A stretch of 64,000 nucleotides of DNA, taken from the NCBI GenBank assembly GCA_963920635.1, contig OY987304.1:37758365-37822364 (forward strand), in the 5' to 3' direction. Positions 1-12,240 of the stretch are shown here, piece after piece; the stretch's first letter is position 1; each line of letters starts with the position of its first letter. The stretch comes from Pseudeuparius sepicola. Taxonomy: Eukaryota > Arthropoda > Insecta > Coleoptera > Anthribidae. The notes below the pieces were generated by a model, which worked only from the letters and a program-made list of their open reading frames with translations, ran no database searches and was not told the origin of the DNA. Position numbers and translations under genes: made by a program.

Positions 1-296
1 CGTATTTATAACATAACGTTCGTATGGGCGTTATGATTCAAAAATACTGACAACTTTTTAACATGTACCTGAAGATGGCTTAAAAGCCGAAACGTACGTT
101 GTAAACATTTTTATAAAAAAAGGATAGCTTTTGGCTCTTCGTTTTTTAAATACAAATTGGTAGAATACCCAGGAATTTTATTTGAATATATTATAAAGCT
201 TTCAGGAAATCCTTTTACCTTACATATTTGAGAATTCAACTCCTGCCAATATTAACCAAGGAAATGATATAATTTTTGAAATATTAACCAATCAGG

Positions 297-349
297 TGAT
301 GATTTCAGGGACAATACCACTATAGTGGTATTTGCGCTGAAATCATATT
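297..349. repeat. Short inverted repeat (hairpin)
   Basis: GATTTCAG near 301 pairs with CTGAAATC near 337, and AATACCACTA pairs with TAGTGGTATT across the centre. It is an imperfect palindrome of about 50 bp that could be a minimal foldback element. Confidence 0.6.
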
Positions 350-452
350 CTCTTAGTTAGTCCTAGTTACGCTGAACCAATATTTTGGCAGCTGACACTG
401 CTAACCTGATAACTTCTTCACATTACCAAATTTAATATAGGACTAGAAACTA

Positions 453-574
453 CAGTCCGGCAAACGAAATAAGTCCAATGAAAAACTCAGTCTAAGCGCC
501 ATCCGTATGTTATTAATGTGGGCATGGGCGGTTAGACTGAGTTTTTCATTGGACTTCTTTCGTTTGCCGGACTG
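453..574. mobile_element. Foldback MITE with CAGTCCGG ends and TA target duplication
   Basis: Arms of about 48 bp are inverted copies with two mismatches, separated by a short GC-containing loop. The ends are CAGTCCGGCAAACG and its reverse complement, flanked on both sides by TA (451-452, 575-576). TA duplication and CAGT ends are the signature of the Tc1/mariner superfamily. There is no coding capacity, so this is a non-autonomous copy. Confidence 0.8.
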
Positions 575-742
575 TAGACGATATGTTTTCAGAGTTAACA
601 CATTGGTCGTTAAAGATCTATTAGCACAATAAACATATTCACAACCGAAAGCTCAAAGTAAATGACAGCTGTCAAATGGACTTTAGCTTTTAAGCGTGGT
701 AATTAAATCTATATACTGCTAGTTAAGTAAAATATTCATCTG

Positions 743-814
743 ACCTCAATGAGCTAGGGGCATGATTCTCGCTTTGCGTGCGAGAGGTCCCGGGTTCAAA
801 TCCCGGTTGTAGCT
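743..814 (+). tRNA. tRNA-Pro-like pseudogene, anticodon TGC
   Basis: The 72-nt block has an intact tRNA-Pro-like 3' half. The anticodon stem CTCGC/GCGAG encloses the loop TTTGCGT (773-779), and a perfect T-stem CCGGG/CCCGG encloses TTCAAAT (B box). A T-run that could stop RNA polymerase III follows. The sequence is close to eukaryotic tRNA-Pro, whose loop would read TTTGGGT. Here the third anticodon base is C, giving TGC (nominally Ala). The acceptor stem pairs poorly: only about four of seven positions match. The D-arm is also degraded. It is therefore best read as a tRNA-Pro pseudogene or a tRNA-derived SINE head. Confidence 0.65.
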
Positions 815-984
815 GCTTTTTTTTATTTCTATTTTTTTACATTACATTTTTGAAGAGGGGAAACATTTATAATTCTTGTAGTTAATTTATTCCTAAGAAG
901 TTAGGTTGATAAATTATGGCTACATACACACTGAATAGTCATTAAACTATTGCAGTTGTTAAATTATCTTTTTAAATACAATCC

Positions 985-1153
985 GTGGTGTGCCTAATAA
1001 TAGATAATACCTACTTTCATTAATTTATCACTCATTATGATCCCAATGCTAAGAAAATACCACTCCTGTTGCGCAGGCGTGGTATTTTCAGCTTTGGGAT
1101 CATAGGAAATTCGTAAAATTAACGAAAGGCGTTATCGATAATAGGCACACCAC
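985..1153. mobile_element. Foldback element with GTGGTGTGCC ends
   Basis: The whole 169 bp is an imperfect inverted repeat. GTGGTGTGCCTAATAATAGA at the left is mirrored by its complement ending at 1153, and AATACCAC/GTGGTATT flank a 14-nt loop. It has no coding content and abuts the larger foldback starting at 1161. Confidence 0.75.
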
Positions 1154-1160
1154 TTGTTAT

Positions 1161-1882
1161 ATTTAATTTGAGATGAAAGAAAGGTCTTATTTTTTCTCAC
1201 AACTCTCTTTAATTTTTGGCAACCGGTTTCGTAATTATTCAAACAATTGCATCATCAGGCCGAGACTATAAAGTAATACAAACAACAATTATACAAAGAA
1301 AATCATTTTGAAGTTATAAAATCTACTTACGTAACCATTACGGTTAGACTTCCAAAATGTTCGATTAATAAAATGGGCATCATATGACACAAAACAACAT
1401 TGGACATATACAACACTTTAAAATTGTTAACAGAAATAAATAAATAATATTGTTGTGTAGAGTATTGTGGTCGGGAGCAAGTGAACGTTAAAAATTCAAA
1501 TCCATAAAGAATCGGCCAAAAAAGGTGGTCAAAAAATGCATGTCATTGACTATAAAGACCTCGCAACAGTCTAACTAGATTTAGACACAACAATATTATT
1601 TATTTATTTCTGCTAACAATTTTAAAGTATTGTATATGTCCAATGTTGTTTTGTGTCATATGATGCCCATTTTATTAATCGAACATTTTGGAAGTCTAAC
1701 CGTAATGGTTACGTAAGTAGATTTTATAACTTCAAAATGATTTTCTTTGTATAATTGTTGTTTGCATTACTTTATAGTCTCGGCCTGATGATGTAATTGT
1801 TTGAATAATTACGAAACCGGTTGCCAAAAATTAAAGAGAGTTGTGAGAAAAAATAAGACCTTTCTTTCATATCAAATTAAAT
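1161..1882. mobile_element. Foldback element with 298-bp terminal inverted repeats
   Basis: The left arm 1161-1458 and right arm 1585-1882 are almost identical inverted copies, including the landmark GCAACCGGTTTCGTAATTAT and its complement. A 126-bp unique spacer separates them. No transposase frame is present. The long near-identical arms suggest a recent non-autonomous insertion or an unstable inverted duplication. The family is not recognised. Confidence 0.85.
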
Positions 1883-4179
1883 CAATGAACTCACACAGGG
1901 TACCCGAATTTGACTTGTTATATTACCACTGAAAATATATTTTAAGATAGGTACCTTTAACTTTTTGAAACTTCCAACTCATTGTGTAGACATGAAGGAA
2001 TAATAAATGTTATTCGCATTAAAAAAGACAATTAAACCGCATAAAGTTTTTCTTCTAGAGTTCTTATTCGTTCTGTGATGCTGTATGAATATTTACCTGC
2101 CTTTCTATAGTTTTATACTTTCATGAATATACGGAAACGATCAGCAAATCGCGAAGTTTCGAGTCTGTTATTATTTGTATCCAGATATTTACTGCTTCAT
2201 GTATTTGAAGCTCGCCTCCGAGCTTATAATCTAAAAATATTTTTTTACGAAAGTTTTCATGTAATCTATTCTGGAGAACAAATGCAGCATGATAAAATCT
2301 CTGTGTGCCAGTATTGCCCTTTTACATGGAACAAAGAGGGCATTTTTTGCCATAAAAAATTTACACGTGTTTCCATGATGCGCGATAAATTTATTGAGTA
2401 CCTACCAGCCCAATATGAAGGCCACAAACATGGAGTTTTATTTCTCTTGCGACCTTTGTGGAAATATTTTATACGGTTAGGGAAAACACAACTGTAGTTG
2501 AGGAAGTTCGCAACGCGACGCAACATAGATTGTGTTTGGTATGATTTATAAGTTAGTAGAACTAAAGTTTTTCTTTTTCGGGTCAGAAATAGTTTCTTCT
2601 TTAAATTTAGTTTATGCTTGCACCTTGCACCTGACGTCTAAATCAAACAAATTATTTTCCTATTTTCCCTTAGCATTAATAATAAACAATTTTATTATGT
2701 GGTAAGGATATTTTAAAGGACTTTTGTGGCAGGCCTGTTATTTCAATGAACAAAAAAGCACCCGCTGTGATAACATGTCCATCAAAAGCACGCATTCATG
2801 TCAAGTTCTCTTTTGTTTTATTTATGTTGTAGTTTGCATGGGTATTTGTTTTGTGTCGTTAGACATACAAAGTTTTCATGCGGGCATATTACCTACCAAA
2901 AGAGTATATTTCTTTTTGAAGTTTATGCAGATAAAACATAGAAAGGACCCTCTTTGTAACATGTTCTGGGCGTTTTTCCGCTTTCGTGTACAATGATACC
3001 TATATGCCTATATCGATTGAAAGACAAGGGCACTGGGGGTCGCATTTGACCTAATTTAAACTATTTGAGTTTTAATTGCGTTTTTCGCTACAGGAACTGT
3101 CGCATTATAATAGATATCTATATTTTGTTCTTCACTAAAACGGCTTTTAGTTTATGCGAAGACTTGAATGCGGTCCGATGTTGTAACGTTTGGTAATTCT
3201 TCTAATTCGCTCTGAGATTTCTTAAACGTATAGGATGCATAGAGCATAGCTGCTTCAGTTAAATGCCTTCTTCTTGTTTTTGTGGTTGTTTTCGTGTTTC
3301 GGGCATGTTGCTTTTGGCAGTGCAGGTTTCGATCTTTTTGAGAGGGAAACAATTAGCCCAGCGAGAGCACTGCCTTGCTGTTCCTACCTATATAGAGTTT
3401 TGATTATACCTTCTTCCGCGTCATACATTTGTCAGAATTGGAACACCAGAACAAACTGGCAACATTTTTGTATATTCTGCTAATCCTACGCGTTTGTTCA
3501 TTTAAAACCGAATATATACATGTTCAGATTTGGTACTGTAATTCCTAAAATCAACTTTTCTATGAATAATCCCGAAATACCTCATAATGTTGGTTTACAG
3601 TCGTTGTTTGTGGTAGAGGTATTAATAGCATCACAAACTTTTTCCGGCTGCGTCGAATAACAGCACCAAAAATAGCCTCTCGTTTTAATTGTGAATATTA
3701 CGAGAGCTTTTTGCCATCCTACCGGTTCAAAAAAGGCATTTTCGGTCGTCCGCAGTGGACAAAAAATACACGCAACGCTGACCGGGGGCTACAATTTTGG
3801 TTTAATACAGTTTGCGTTTGACCGGAAACACGCCGCGATTTAAACTTTAATACAGTCCCCCGGCGAAAAATTTAATTGGAAGCTTGACCCGAGTTATGTC
3901 TCCGCAACAGGCAAATCAGCATGTGTGTGCCTGATTCGCTGCTCATGATTGTTCATGAATGAATATTCAAACATGTTCATGATTTTTGAAAAAAAAATAC
4001 TTGTCCGGCAATAATCATAACATTGTATTAATTTGGAAAAGCTCGAGATCAAAAATAATAAATAAGGCAGCCAATATAATTTTCTATTGCGAGTAAACAT
4101 GCATTCTAATACGTCAAGGAGCAACTCATTAATTTGTGCATTATCCAATTTGAATTTCTTAAGTATCTCAAAATTTTCA
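1883..4179. other. Upstream intronic or flanking sequence, no gene seen
   Basis: This is AT-rich sequence on the 5' side of the first visible exon. Open frames of 62-124 codons occur on both strands. None has a domain motif, biased third positions or paired splice sites fitting the Ig gene, so I call none of them. Confidence 0.5.
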
Positions 4180-4575
4180 TAATTACAAGAATGTTTTTAG
4201 TAAACATGGATTGAATGTTATTTTTTTAACACATCGTTTACATTCGCTGATTCCGTTTTTTAGGTTTCTTTGTGTTTTTCCTATATAAAAATATCCACGG
4301 TCACATGCTAATTCATATAATAATAGTCTCAGTAGCGGATCTATTTGATTTTTATTTGTAATAAATAAGTTACCTAATGTGCAACTGCAGTTCAAATTCA
4401 GAGGCAACTGCTATCTGTTTAATCAAATTAATTTCTTTGTTTCTTTTTCAGATGTTAATGGTATATTTATTGCTCTATTTACATATCTATTGAAAGCTGC
4501 CATCTTGTGAGATTGTGGATGAAATGATAAATTGTGAATAACTCATCCTGTATTAGTAGGTTTTCTATGAAATTA
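4180..4575 (-). pseudogene. Penelope-like retroelement fragment: linker and GIY-YIG endonuclease
   Basis: Read on the minus strand from 4575, the frame gives FHRKPTNTG, then HNLSFHPQSHKMAAFNRYVNRA, the conserved post-RT linker of Penelope-like elements. After two internal stops it gives YELACDRGYFYIGKTQRNLK, the GIY-YIG nuclease motif (here YFYIG) with the downstream KTQRNL phrase and a Cys-containing SECKRC. Penelope elements use this nuclease for target cleavage. Stop codons interrupt the frame, and the end of the nuclease domain is lost. The copy is antisense to the host gene and lies about 380 bp upstream of the first visible exon. Confidence 0.8.
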
Positions 4576-4952
4576 AAAATTAACACATGGACTTTTTACT
4601 GTTTTTTTTTACTTTTTGTCATGCACGCTACTGAGATGTATATGGGGAAACATCTACAAAATTTATAAGAAAATGCTAACTATTCAGGAATTCGTATAAA
4701 TTTCCAACTGAAAATAATGTTGTTGTCAACCATTTCTTCTCTAAGTAGATATTAGGTTGTCTCTTAAGGACTTTTGCCATACCAAAGTTGACAGCTATAT
4801 TTTCAATAATAATTTTTAATACTTACCGTAACAAATTTAGTAGATTTTTAGGTCGTATTGTGTTTGACGCTGCGAAAATGCTAAACATTGTTTTCAATTT
4901 TTAAAATTACTATACTCACAAATTCGACGCCAATTTTAACATTTCGTTTCAG

Positions 4953-5050
4953 ATGCACCAGAAGTTGAAACTGAACGGTCAACAGTCCACACGGGAATTG
5001 GACTGGAAGCTCAGTTAGTCTGCATAGTTCATGCAGAACCAGCTCCGCAG
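4953..5050 (+). CDS. Exon of Ig/FN3 neural adhesion protein: start of the last Ig domain
   Basis: This is an internal exon of 98 bp: two bases completing a split codon, then 32 open codons. It is bounded by a pyrimidine-rich acceptor (TTTCAG, ending 4952) and a GTAAGG donor (5051). The peptide contains APEVETERS followed by AQLVCIVHAEPAPQ. This is the A-C strand region of an I-set Ig domain with its first disulphide cysteine. The phrase 'VHTG-G-EAQLVC-VHA-P-P' is, from memory of the family, characteristic of the third Ig domain of insect klingon/wrapper/CG34353-type cell-surface proteins. The exon enters in phase 1 and leaves in phase 0, fitting exon 21303-21424 exactly. The domain acts outside the cell in homophilic or heterophilic adhesion. 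Which paralogue this is cannot be decided without the missing N-terminal exons, so no symbol is given. Confidence 0.88.
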
Positions 5051-6129
5051 GTAAGGTTTTCCTTACAATACTGTTGTTTCTTTATTTCTGGGAGGGCCTG
5101 AATATTGTATAGTGTAAAGCCTTTGGTATATAACAGCTATTATTGACATAATGTTATTTGCCGTTTGACCTTCTTAGGTGGTCTTCTTTTCTCTTCTCTG
5201 CATGCTTCACATAATGTCAATCAAAAGAGATATAAGATTAGATAATATTATATATAGTGGTCTCATTACAACCGTAGGAGAAGACTAGTGGAAAGCCATG
5301 CACAGATGAGCATGGCACCAAGAAACGTTAAAATTGTTTCTTAATATTCCTGGCTTGACATTGTAAGTTAAAATTTCTCCATTCGATATTTGCATTAAGT
5401 CTCTTATATGTCGAATATTGTGGCTATAATAACAGGAAGTTCACATAATCAACAATAATTAATGGTTAATTTAACTTTTTAATTGGGTTTTTCGCCAACA
5501 AACTATGGATTAAAATACACCTTTTTCAAGTTGCCTGGAAAATTCATAAATTCTTAAGAGTAAATGAGGGAAATTTTAAACGTGTAACTCAAAAAATAAC
5601 TTCAACAAATTTGTTTTCTAAGCTTTAACCTAGCCACCTGTCTGATATTGTACCCTGTGTTCTGTCTAATTATTTATACTAACTTTTCTTTGAATTAGTG
5701 GCAATAATATTTTACCGAATTCCACTGAACATTCAGCAACACAGTTGTCCGTATTTCCTAGAATAAATGCTGATTCTTTAATTTTTCGTCTATTTCCTTC
5801 TTCTTCTTTGAGAATAATTGGTTTGGACCTATCCCACAAAATCCTATGATTGTTATTAAAAGAGTGTTCATATATTTTTGACTTCGAAATTTGACTTTAA
5901 TAAATAATAATAAATGTGTCTTTATTATACTGAAAAACATATAATACAGTGAATCGTACAATATAGGCGGCGTTCAATATAAAATGCTCTTCCACGCAAC
6001 CTAAATAATATATACAAAAATATAACGGTGGCAGCTATCAAGTAGGTATAGTAAACCAATCAGCTCATTCTAACAACTTCCTAAAAGTAATTAAGAGGCA
6101 CAAGCTATTGACATTTATCTTTTAGATAC

Positions 6130-7060
6130 TGCTTTAAACGAGATTTAAAAGATTGTAGACTGCTGAAACTGTGCAGTGGTGTACCTGGGAGTCACATAAA
6201 ATGAGGAGTGCCTTGTAGAGTGAGAGTGTAATTCTTCGCATTTTTTAAGCTTAATATACAGATATGGAGTAGATTTACGTTCAGTAATTTTAAAAACAAG
6301 ACGTGCCATTTGCATTATAAACCGCTCATCAAGAGTTAACCAGTGCGACTCCCTAAACTTATCGCTTATGTGATTGAATTTACGAAGGCCGAATGAATAC
6401 CTTAGACAAGAATTTTGTATTCTTTGGAGAGCCCATCTGCTTGTCAATGTTAGTGCTGGCCAATACACCGTCTGGCAATATGAGATATTTGATAAAATCA
6501 GGGCATCACATAATTTCAGCTTAACTCTCGCCGACAAAACAGACTTATGCATGTACAGTTGCCTCAAAACTGTAAAAATGATTTTCTAACCAAATTATTC
6601 ACCTGACAACCAAAGCGCAGATTACTATCAATAATTAATCCCAAATTCTTTCAAGAATTTGTAATTTTAAGTTTACTATTTTTAATAGATATTGCAAGAT
6701 CAGGATCATCAACCAAAATCTCTCTGTTCTTTCCAAACAACAACACTTCAGATTTGCTATCATTCAGTGACAGGCAGTGCGCCTGAGTTACTTTTGACAA
6801 AATATTTAGATCCTCATTTATCTTTCTGATAGCTTGATCAGAGTCATTGGCGTCGAAGGAAAAGTATATTTGCGAGTCATCTGCAAACATATGAATCGAG
6901 CAATATTTAATGAACCTGTAAATGTCTGCTGTATAAATAATATACAGTAGTGGCCCCAATACACTACCCAGCGGAACACCTCTATCAATCGGCAAGTAAT
7001 CCGAACATGTACCTTGTACTAACACCCTCTGGACGCGATTTTTGAATACTGTTCTGATTG
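6130..7060 (-). pseudogene. Non-LTR (LINE) retrotransposon reverse transcriptase, 3' part
   Basis: On the minus strand, 7025-6651 reads GVPLGSVLGPLLYIIYTADI and then FADDSQIY. These are RT motif 4 (QG/RGVPQGS-LGPLLF type) and the catalytic (Y/F)xDD box, here FADD. After a frameshift near 6590, 6567-6145 continues with the thumb and C-terminal region (LSARVKLKLCDALILSNISY, YCQTVYWP, RIQNSCLR). This resembles Jockey/CR1-type ORF2 C-termini. The 5' part of the polymerase, the endonuclease and ORF1 are missing, as expected for a 5'-truncated insertion. No poly-A tail was identified with confidence near 5990. The element is dead and antisense to the Ig gene. Confidence 0.88.
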
Positions 7061-8203
7061 CCTATGCGTTTTAACTTATCTGATATTCCAGGAATATCAG
7101 GAATAATTAAATGTACTGGTCAGTCCACCAGATTTATTAATCTAATTCTATTAGCATTGTTATTTTGTTTGCAGACCTGAAAAACTTGCTCAACAAATTC
7201 AATAGGTTAACTATTCTTCTTAAGAACATGTTTTATTATGTTTAATTTCTTCCTCAAATTTTGTGTTATTAGAACAAATCCTTTTAGCTCTGTCATAAAA
7301 ACTTTTAATTACTCCTTTTTTAACACTAATATGATTGGAGTTAAAATGGAGATATCTATTACTAGTTTCTAGACTGATTTCAGTATAGAAACATCTAAGA
7401 AAGGTAATTGATTATTATTTTCAGTTTCTAAGGTAAACTTATAATAGAAGGTCAAAGTAGTGGTGTTGTAAAAGCAACTAGGTACCGACAATCAGCCCAG
7501 CATGGAAATGATCTTCATAACAGAAATGTACTGTTAAATTCGTAGTACAGACTAACGCTATTTATTCTGTGGTCGTATTGAGGTTGCGTGGAACAGCGGC
7601 TTCCAGTTTCTTTTTATCTGGTGCAGCGAGCACGTTCACAAAAAAATTGTTGGTGTTATAGTAGGTATTTGTGCAATAACCAACAAAGCACATCTGCGAC
7701 GAAATACAGTATTTTCACACAAAAGGTACAACTCCTTTAAAATGATTCACGCCTCACGCCTGGAAATTGTAAACAAACAGCCCGCTCAAACAGCTCTGGT
7801 ATAAAAAATATCAATAGGGTCGAGTTTAGTTGTCAAATTTATTCCGGACATCACATTACAAACATGCGCTATGTGTATTTTAATTTTACAAATGTTAAGC
7901 GTTTTACTTCTATGTCACAAACGTAATCAGGTAACTTAAATCTATAATTATATTATGAAAAATTTAGTATACATATTATTAAAAAGTATAAAGAAAACAA
8001 CCTAATATCTATAAATCTTCCCTAAAACGCACAGTCCGACAACACCGGAATTAATAATCTGGGCTTGGGTCAAGCAAAACAAAAAGTGGATTGTTTCTCT
8101 AACAGAGCTCCAAAATAAAAAATCACATGTATTACATACAATATTATTGATGGTAAAGGGAATTCATTAGCACTAAATTTGAAAAACCGTCAACTTCCCT
8201 ATT

Positions 8204-8550
8204 TCAGTTTCTTACTAACGGATTAACAACTTTAAGTAAATATTTTGCTAACGAATGACATGGTGAATTTATTGAACTTACAATGGGGAAGAGAAATATG
8301 TTAGTTTTGTGTATTTTGGGTAAACCATATAAGTGTGGAGGTTTTGAATGATGGGGAGTTAAGAGTGTCCTTTGTCTCTCTGTCATTTGTTCGCAGTATT
8401 TATACAGTGTTTTGTATATTTTAATTTCTATTGAAGTAGTAGGGTCTTTGTTTATCATCTTGTAAGCTCCTTCATTTAATAAATCATTTCATTTATTATC
8501 ATACACTGTTTTTTTCTAAAATAACAGTTGCATTTCCCTTACCTGCTGGT
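8204..8550 (-). pseudogene. Penelope-like retroelement fragment: reverse transcriptase N-terminal part
   Basis: On the minus strand, 8550-8460 contains GKGNATV, matching the Penelope 'ADKGNATVVM' motif in a damaged frame. The open part 8458-8204 then reads MINKDPTTSIE, LYGLPKIHKTNI, PIVSSINSPCHSLAKYLLK and VNPLV. The LPKIHK and SPCHSLAKFL phrases are highly conserved in Penelope-like RTs. The catalytic palm with YxDD is absent, so this is only the fingers region. Host exon 4953-5050 lies between this piece and the GIY-YIG piece at 4180-4575, so they are two separate insertions or, less likely, a split one. Confidence 0.82.
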
Positions 8551-10954
8551 AATATTTTAATTAGGTATACTATCTGATTTAAGTGGTAGATTTGAAATCT
8601 TTTTCTAAGATTATTTTTGACCTAGTAGATGCCGGAGTCTTCTACATGTCACCGCTACTGGCTAATTAGTCGGTTGGAATAAACACCACTTAGCCGATGG
8701 AACCTGTATCTAGGTATGCTCCGGCAGCTTATGGTATGGTTGGTTGTGAAAATATACGCTAGGGTTAAGTGCCTACGGCCCCAGAGTCTCGAGTTAGGAT
8801 CGAAGCTGTAGTGCATTTTCATAACTGATTATCTTTACCTGGTATGCCACAAAAACGTGCCCTTTTAGCTAAAATTAATGTAAGAATCTTGGAATAATTT
8901 ATTCAAAAATCCGAGTTTCGTAAAATGTAGGTAATTAATCGACCTAAAAAAATAACTAAGCTAAATAAATATCTAGGAAACTTGAGGGTCAAGAAATCAG
9001 TTAACTTTAGGCTGCCGCTTTCGCGTTCGTGAAGCAACTAACCATGAATGAGTGCATATATTATTATTAGGTACTCCCTCCTTATGCAATTGTCTACTTA
9101 CTTAATTCAATTAAATTTTACATTTTGAGACATTTTTTGAGACTGTGGAATACTGTAACAGAATCAGAATTACAATTAAAAGATCCCTAAGAAGGTTTGG
9201 GCAGGACGAGTCTATTTCTTATCATCATTAGAATCGTACACATCTATTCCTTGACGTAAAAACGTCATACCTAAGTAGCTTCTAAATTGAATGTGTAAAA
9301 TACAAAAAAAATCAAAGAATATTTTCTGTAGAAAAAAAGCGAGTAGTACCTGCATTAGATTGAAGTCACAGACTCAATTGGGAACCTCGCACGCCCTTCC
9401 ACCTGCTGTCCTTTGTGCATATTACCACAGAAAAAACTTAACTCCTGCAGCATTAATGGACTCTATTTTCTGTGTTCTGACAATAGGCGCCGTAACACGG
9501 ATTACAATCGTGTAAAATTCGCCGATTCTATTTTGTATGATTTTGGTAAGAATTTTAATTGAAGCTGTTTTACGGTTGATGAATGGATAGGCTTATAGTT
9601 CTATGGATTTTGGTTACAGTCTAAAACTAGCAAAACCCAAACCAGTAAAATATTATGTATTATAGGCTTAATATTAATTTCTCAATTTCCGAGATTGTTT
9701 AAAAAATATTGGGCTTCGTATATCAAGCGATACTAAACAATATTTTTTATAAAATATTTATACGTAGCAACGCGGTTTTGTTATTTTTTCAACATATTTC
9801 GATTTACCCAATAAAATTCCAATCTAAAACCGACGCAACGAAAAATATTAAATCTATTGTTTTCCCGGCATTTATTTCTGAACTACATTGTTCACACTCA
9901 CTTCCGATTAAATATAGGGACAATAAAAATTGGAATATATACTCAAAATGGAATGGCAGGCAATATTTTTTAATTATCAAAATTTTTAATATAGATATGA
10001 ACCTTTTACCAGGTAACTTAATTAAAATGTTGGGCATCGGAAAAATCTATCGACTATGAATATATAGAAAGTTACGACTTTTTGGGCTCTACAAGGTGTT
10101 CTATTTTCGATGAATTATGTCCTTGGAAGCTATCTAGAATCTAGCAAGTGCGCGAGCTTCGAGGGATGTAAAAATGTATTGGGGTTTAGACACAAAAATA
10201 CAGGATGTCCCGAAATTAAAAAGTTTCTATAAACATGGCGTCAAAAATGCCCTGTAAGGGGGCTAGAGTCCCCGAAATGAACACTTTGGCAAAGGATTCT
10301 TCTAAATATATCCATAACGAATAAAAATAAAATTAGGAAATTTGGTATATGACATATACCTATTAGTAAATAATAGATTATACCAATACCTCATTTTGGT
10401 CATTTTTTGAAGCAATAAAAATTCCAATACTTAATTCCCTTTAATCGCTGACCCCATTAAATATAACATTAAGGTAAACACAGTAATGTGTATAAATTTT
10501 TAATGTTGATTTTATCCTAAATGATGCTTAAATTTAACGAATTATGCCAATAAATGTATTCATACCAATTGGCTTCACAAATACCTAATTATGGCTCATT
10601 ATCTAGAGCGATCAACGGTGTTTCGAAATATCATGCAAATGCAATATTAAAACAAACATGTATGGTCTTTTGCAAACAGCTAAAAATTACTTATTAAAAT
10701 GTAATATATCGCTACGGGAGAGCCATTTCAACAAATTGCGGTAAATAGCAAATTTTAGTGGAGCACAAATTTACTTTTATTCCCGTGATTTAAATCTCAA
10801 TTATTTATTGGTTTTACTGTCCAATATGCCGACAACAGACATATTTTTTTGTCCGTATACTTTTGGAGTTGTATATTATAAATGTACACTTGTTTTTGGG
10901 AATTTTACCATTAGTTTTGATTTAAACCGCAATATTGCCTTAATAGTTATTTGT

Positions 10955-11330
10955 GTGCCAAGGCACTGAAGTTCAACTTTTTATAACGAATGTGGAGTTT
11001 AGCTGCAGAGGCCTGTAAGGCCGACGCAAATAAACCACATGATTCAAAAAAAGGAACTTCAGTCTCTTGCAGTCTACATAGAAAATATTATTGTTGTTCA
11101 AACTGACCAAAATATTTATAGTAAAACATTTAAGTAACAATTCCGCAATGAGGCTGAACATTTAAATGACATTTTATTGGCCGGGTTTTGAATATCTGGT
11201 CGCGTTTGACGAGCGACGCACTCGTCCGTCGTTTGGTTTTCAAATCTTGCCAAGGCCAACTTATAGAAAAAATTGTGCAATACTATCTTTAATGACTGTT
11301 TCTGAGCTTTTACAGAGATTTTATCAATTT
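10955..11330 (+). repeat. Repeat family R1, copy 1 (hairpin head plus tail)
   Basis: A hairpin head at 10955-11085 starts GCCAAGGCACTGAAGTTCAA, turns near a GAGGCC/GGCC centre and returns through AACTTCAGT. It is followed by a tail at 11170-11310 with GGCCGGGTTTTGAATAT, GACG-GCGACGCACTCG and CTTGCCAAGGCC. The same head and tail recur at 45840-46450 and, inverted, at 42715-43165. There is no coding capacity and the family is unclassified. Confidence 0.7.
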
Positions 11331-12223
11331 GTTCAAACCACGAAGAATTTTTTTTTTGTTTAACTTATCTGACAATATAAGAATTGTTTAGGTCGGACTA
11401 TTTGTGAGTATATCTATAATCTATAGTCAAAAATAATGTCTAATTTTCTCTTTGTAGACAAAATACCTAGTATTCACGCAGAATAATATTGTTTATAAAA
11501 AAGTATATTTAAACTATTTACACCAACTTTTATTCTAGTTTGGGAGCTTCAGTAGTGAATTTACTGAAACTAAACTGATACAAAAAGCATTTGGTACTAC
11601 TGCGTACGCTTTTTTCCATAACTTTTTTGTTTATGAACTGATTTTCAAAAACGATATATATGTTTGCTTGCAGAAAAGAACAGACTATTGACAGAAAACT
11701 TTGCAATTGCCGATTTTTTAGGATCCAACATGGCGGCTATGATTAAATTTAGCTCTTTGTTTGAACTAATCTTTTTTGAATAAAAAAAATTCCGGAACAA
11801 TGCAAGCAATACAAAAGGTACATGAAATGGGCCATTCTGTACATTTTAAGGCTACTGCGAGCAATAGTTCTATCGGGAGCGGAGCTATACCTACGCAATA
11901 AAAGAAAGCGTCATTTTCATCGTGTAGTTCTGAAAGTGCATTCTTTCTTTTGACCATAATTTTTTTATTTAGATACTAACCGATTTTAAAGCCTTTTTGG
12001 TGATCTTTCCACCGGTACTTGAAAAATTGGTTCATTCCTTTTGATTTTTTTGAGAAAATCATGATTCTATAAATGTTCATCATCCTGTATTCTGTAAGCA
12101 AATTCGACAACTTCACTGTAGTAACGGAACTAAAACTTCAATAGCACTAATTACTTTTTAGTGAAGAGCAAGATTAGGTAACGAGTATAGCCAGGTTAGG
12201 ACATTCGACTACTTGGAAGGGAA

Positions 12224-12240
12224 GGGGGGGGGGGGGGGGG
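12224..12240 (+). repeat. Poly-G run (17 G)
   Basis: A homopolymer of 17 G lies within a purine-rich stretch (12216-12270). Its length may be uncertain in sequencing and it may form G-quadruplex-like structure. Confidence 0.9.

Noticed and set aside
2123..2497. 124-codon + strand open frame
   Set aside because: No motif, an equally long antisense frame overlaps it, and no splice-site match to the Ig gene.
10201..10300. CAGGATGTCCCG transposon-like end
   Set aside because: TA precedes it, but I found no matching inverted end downstream, so element borders cannot be set.
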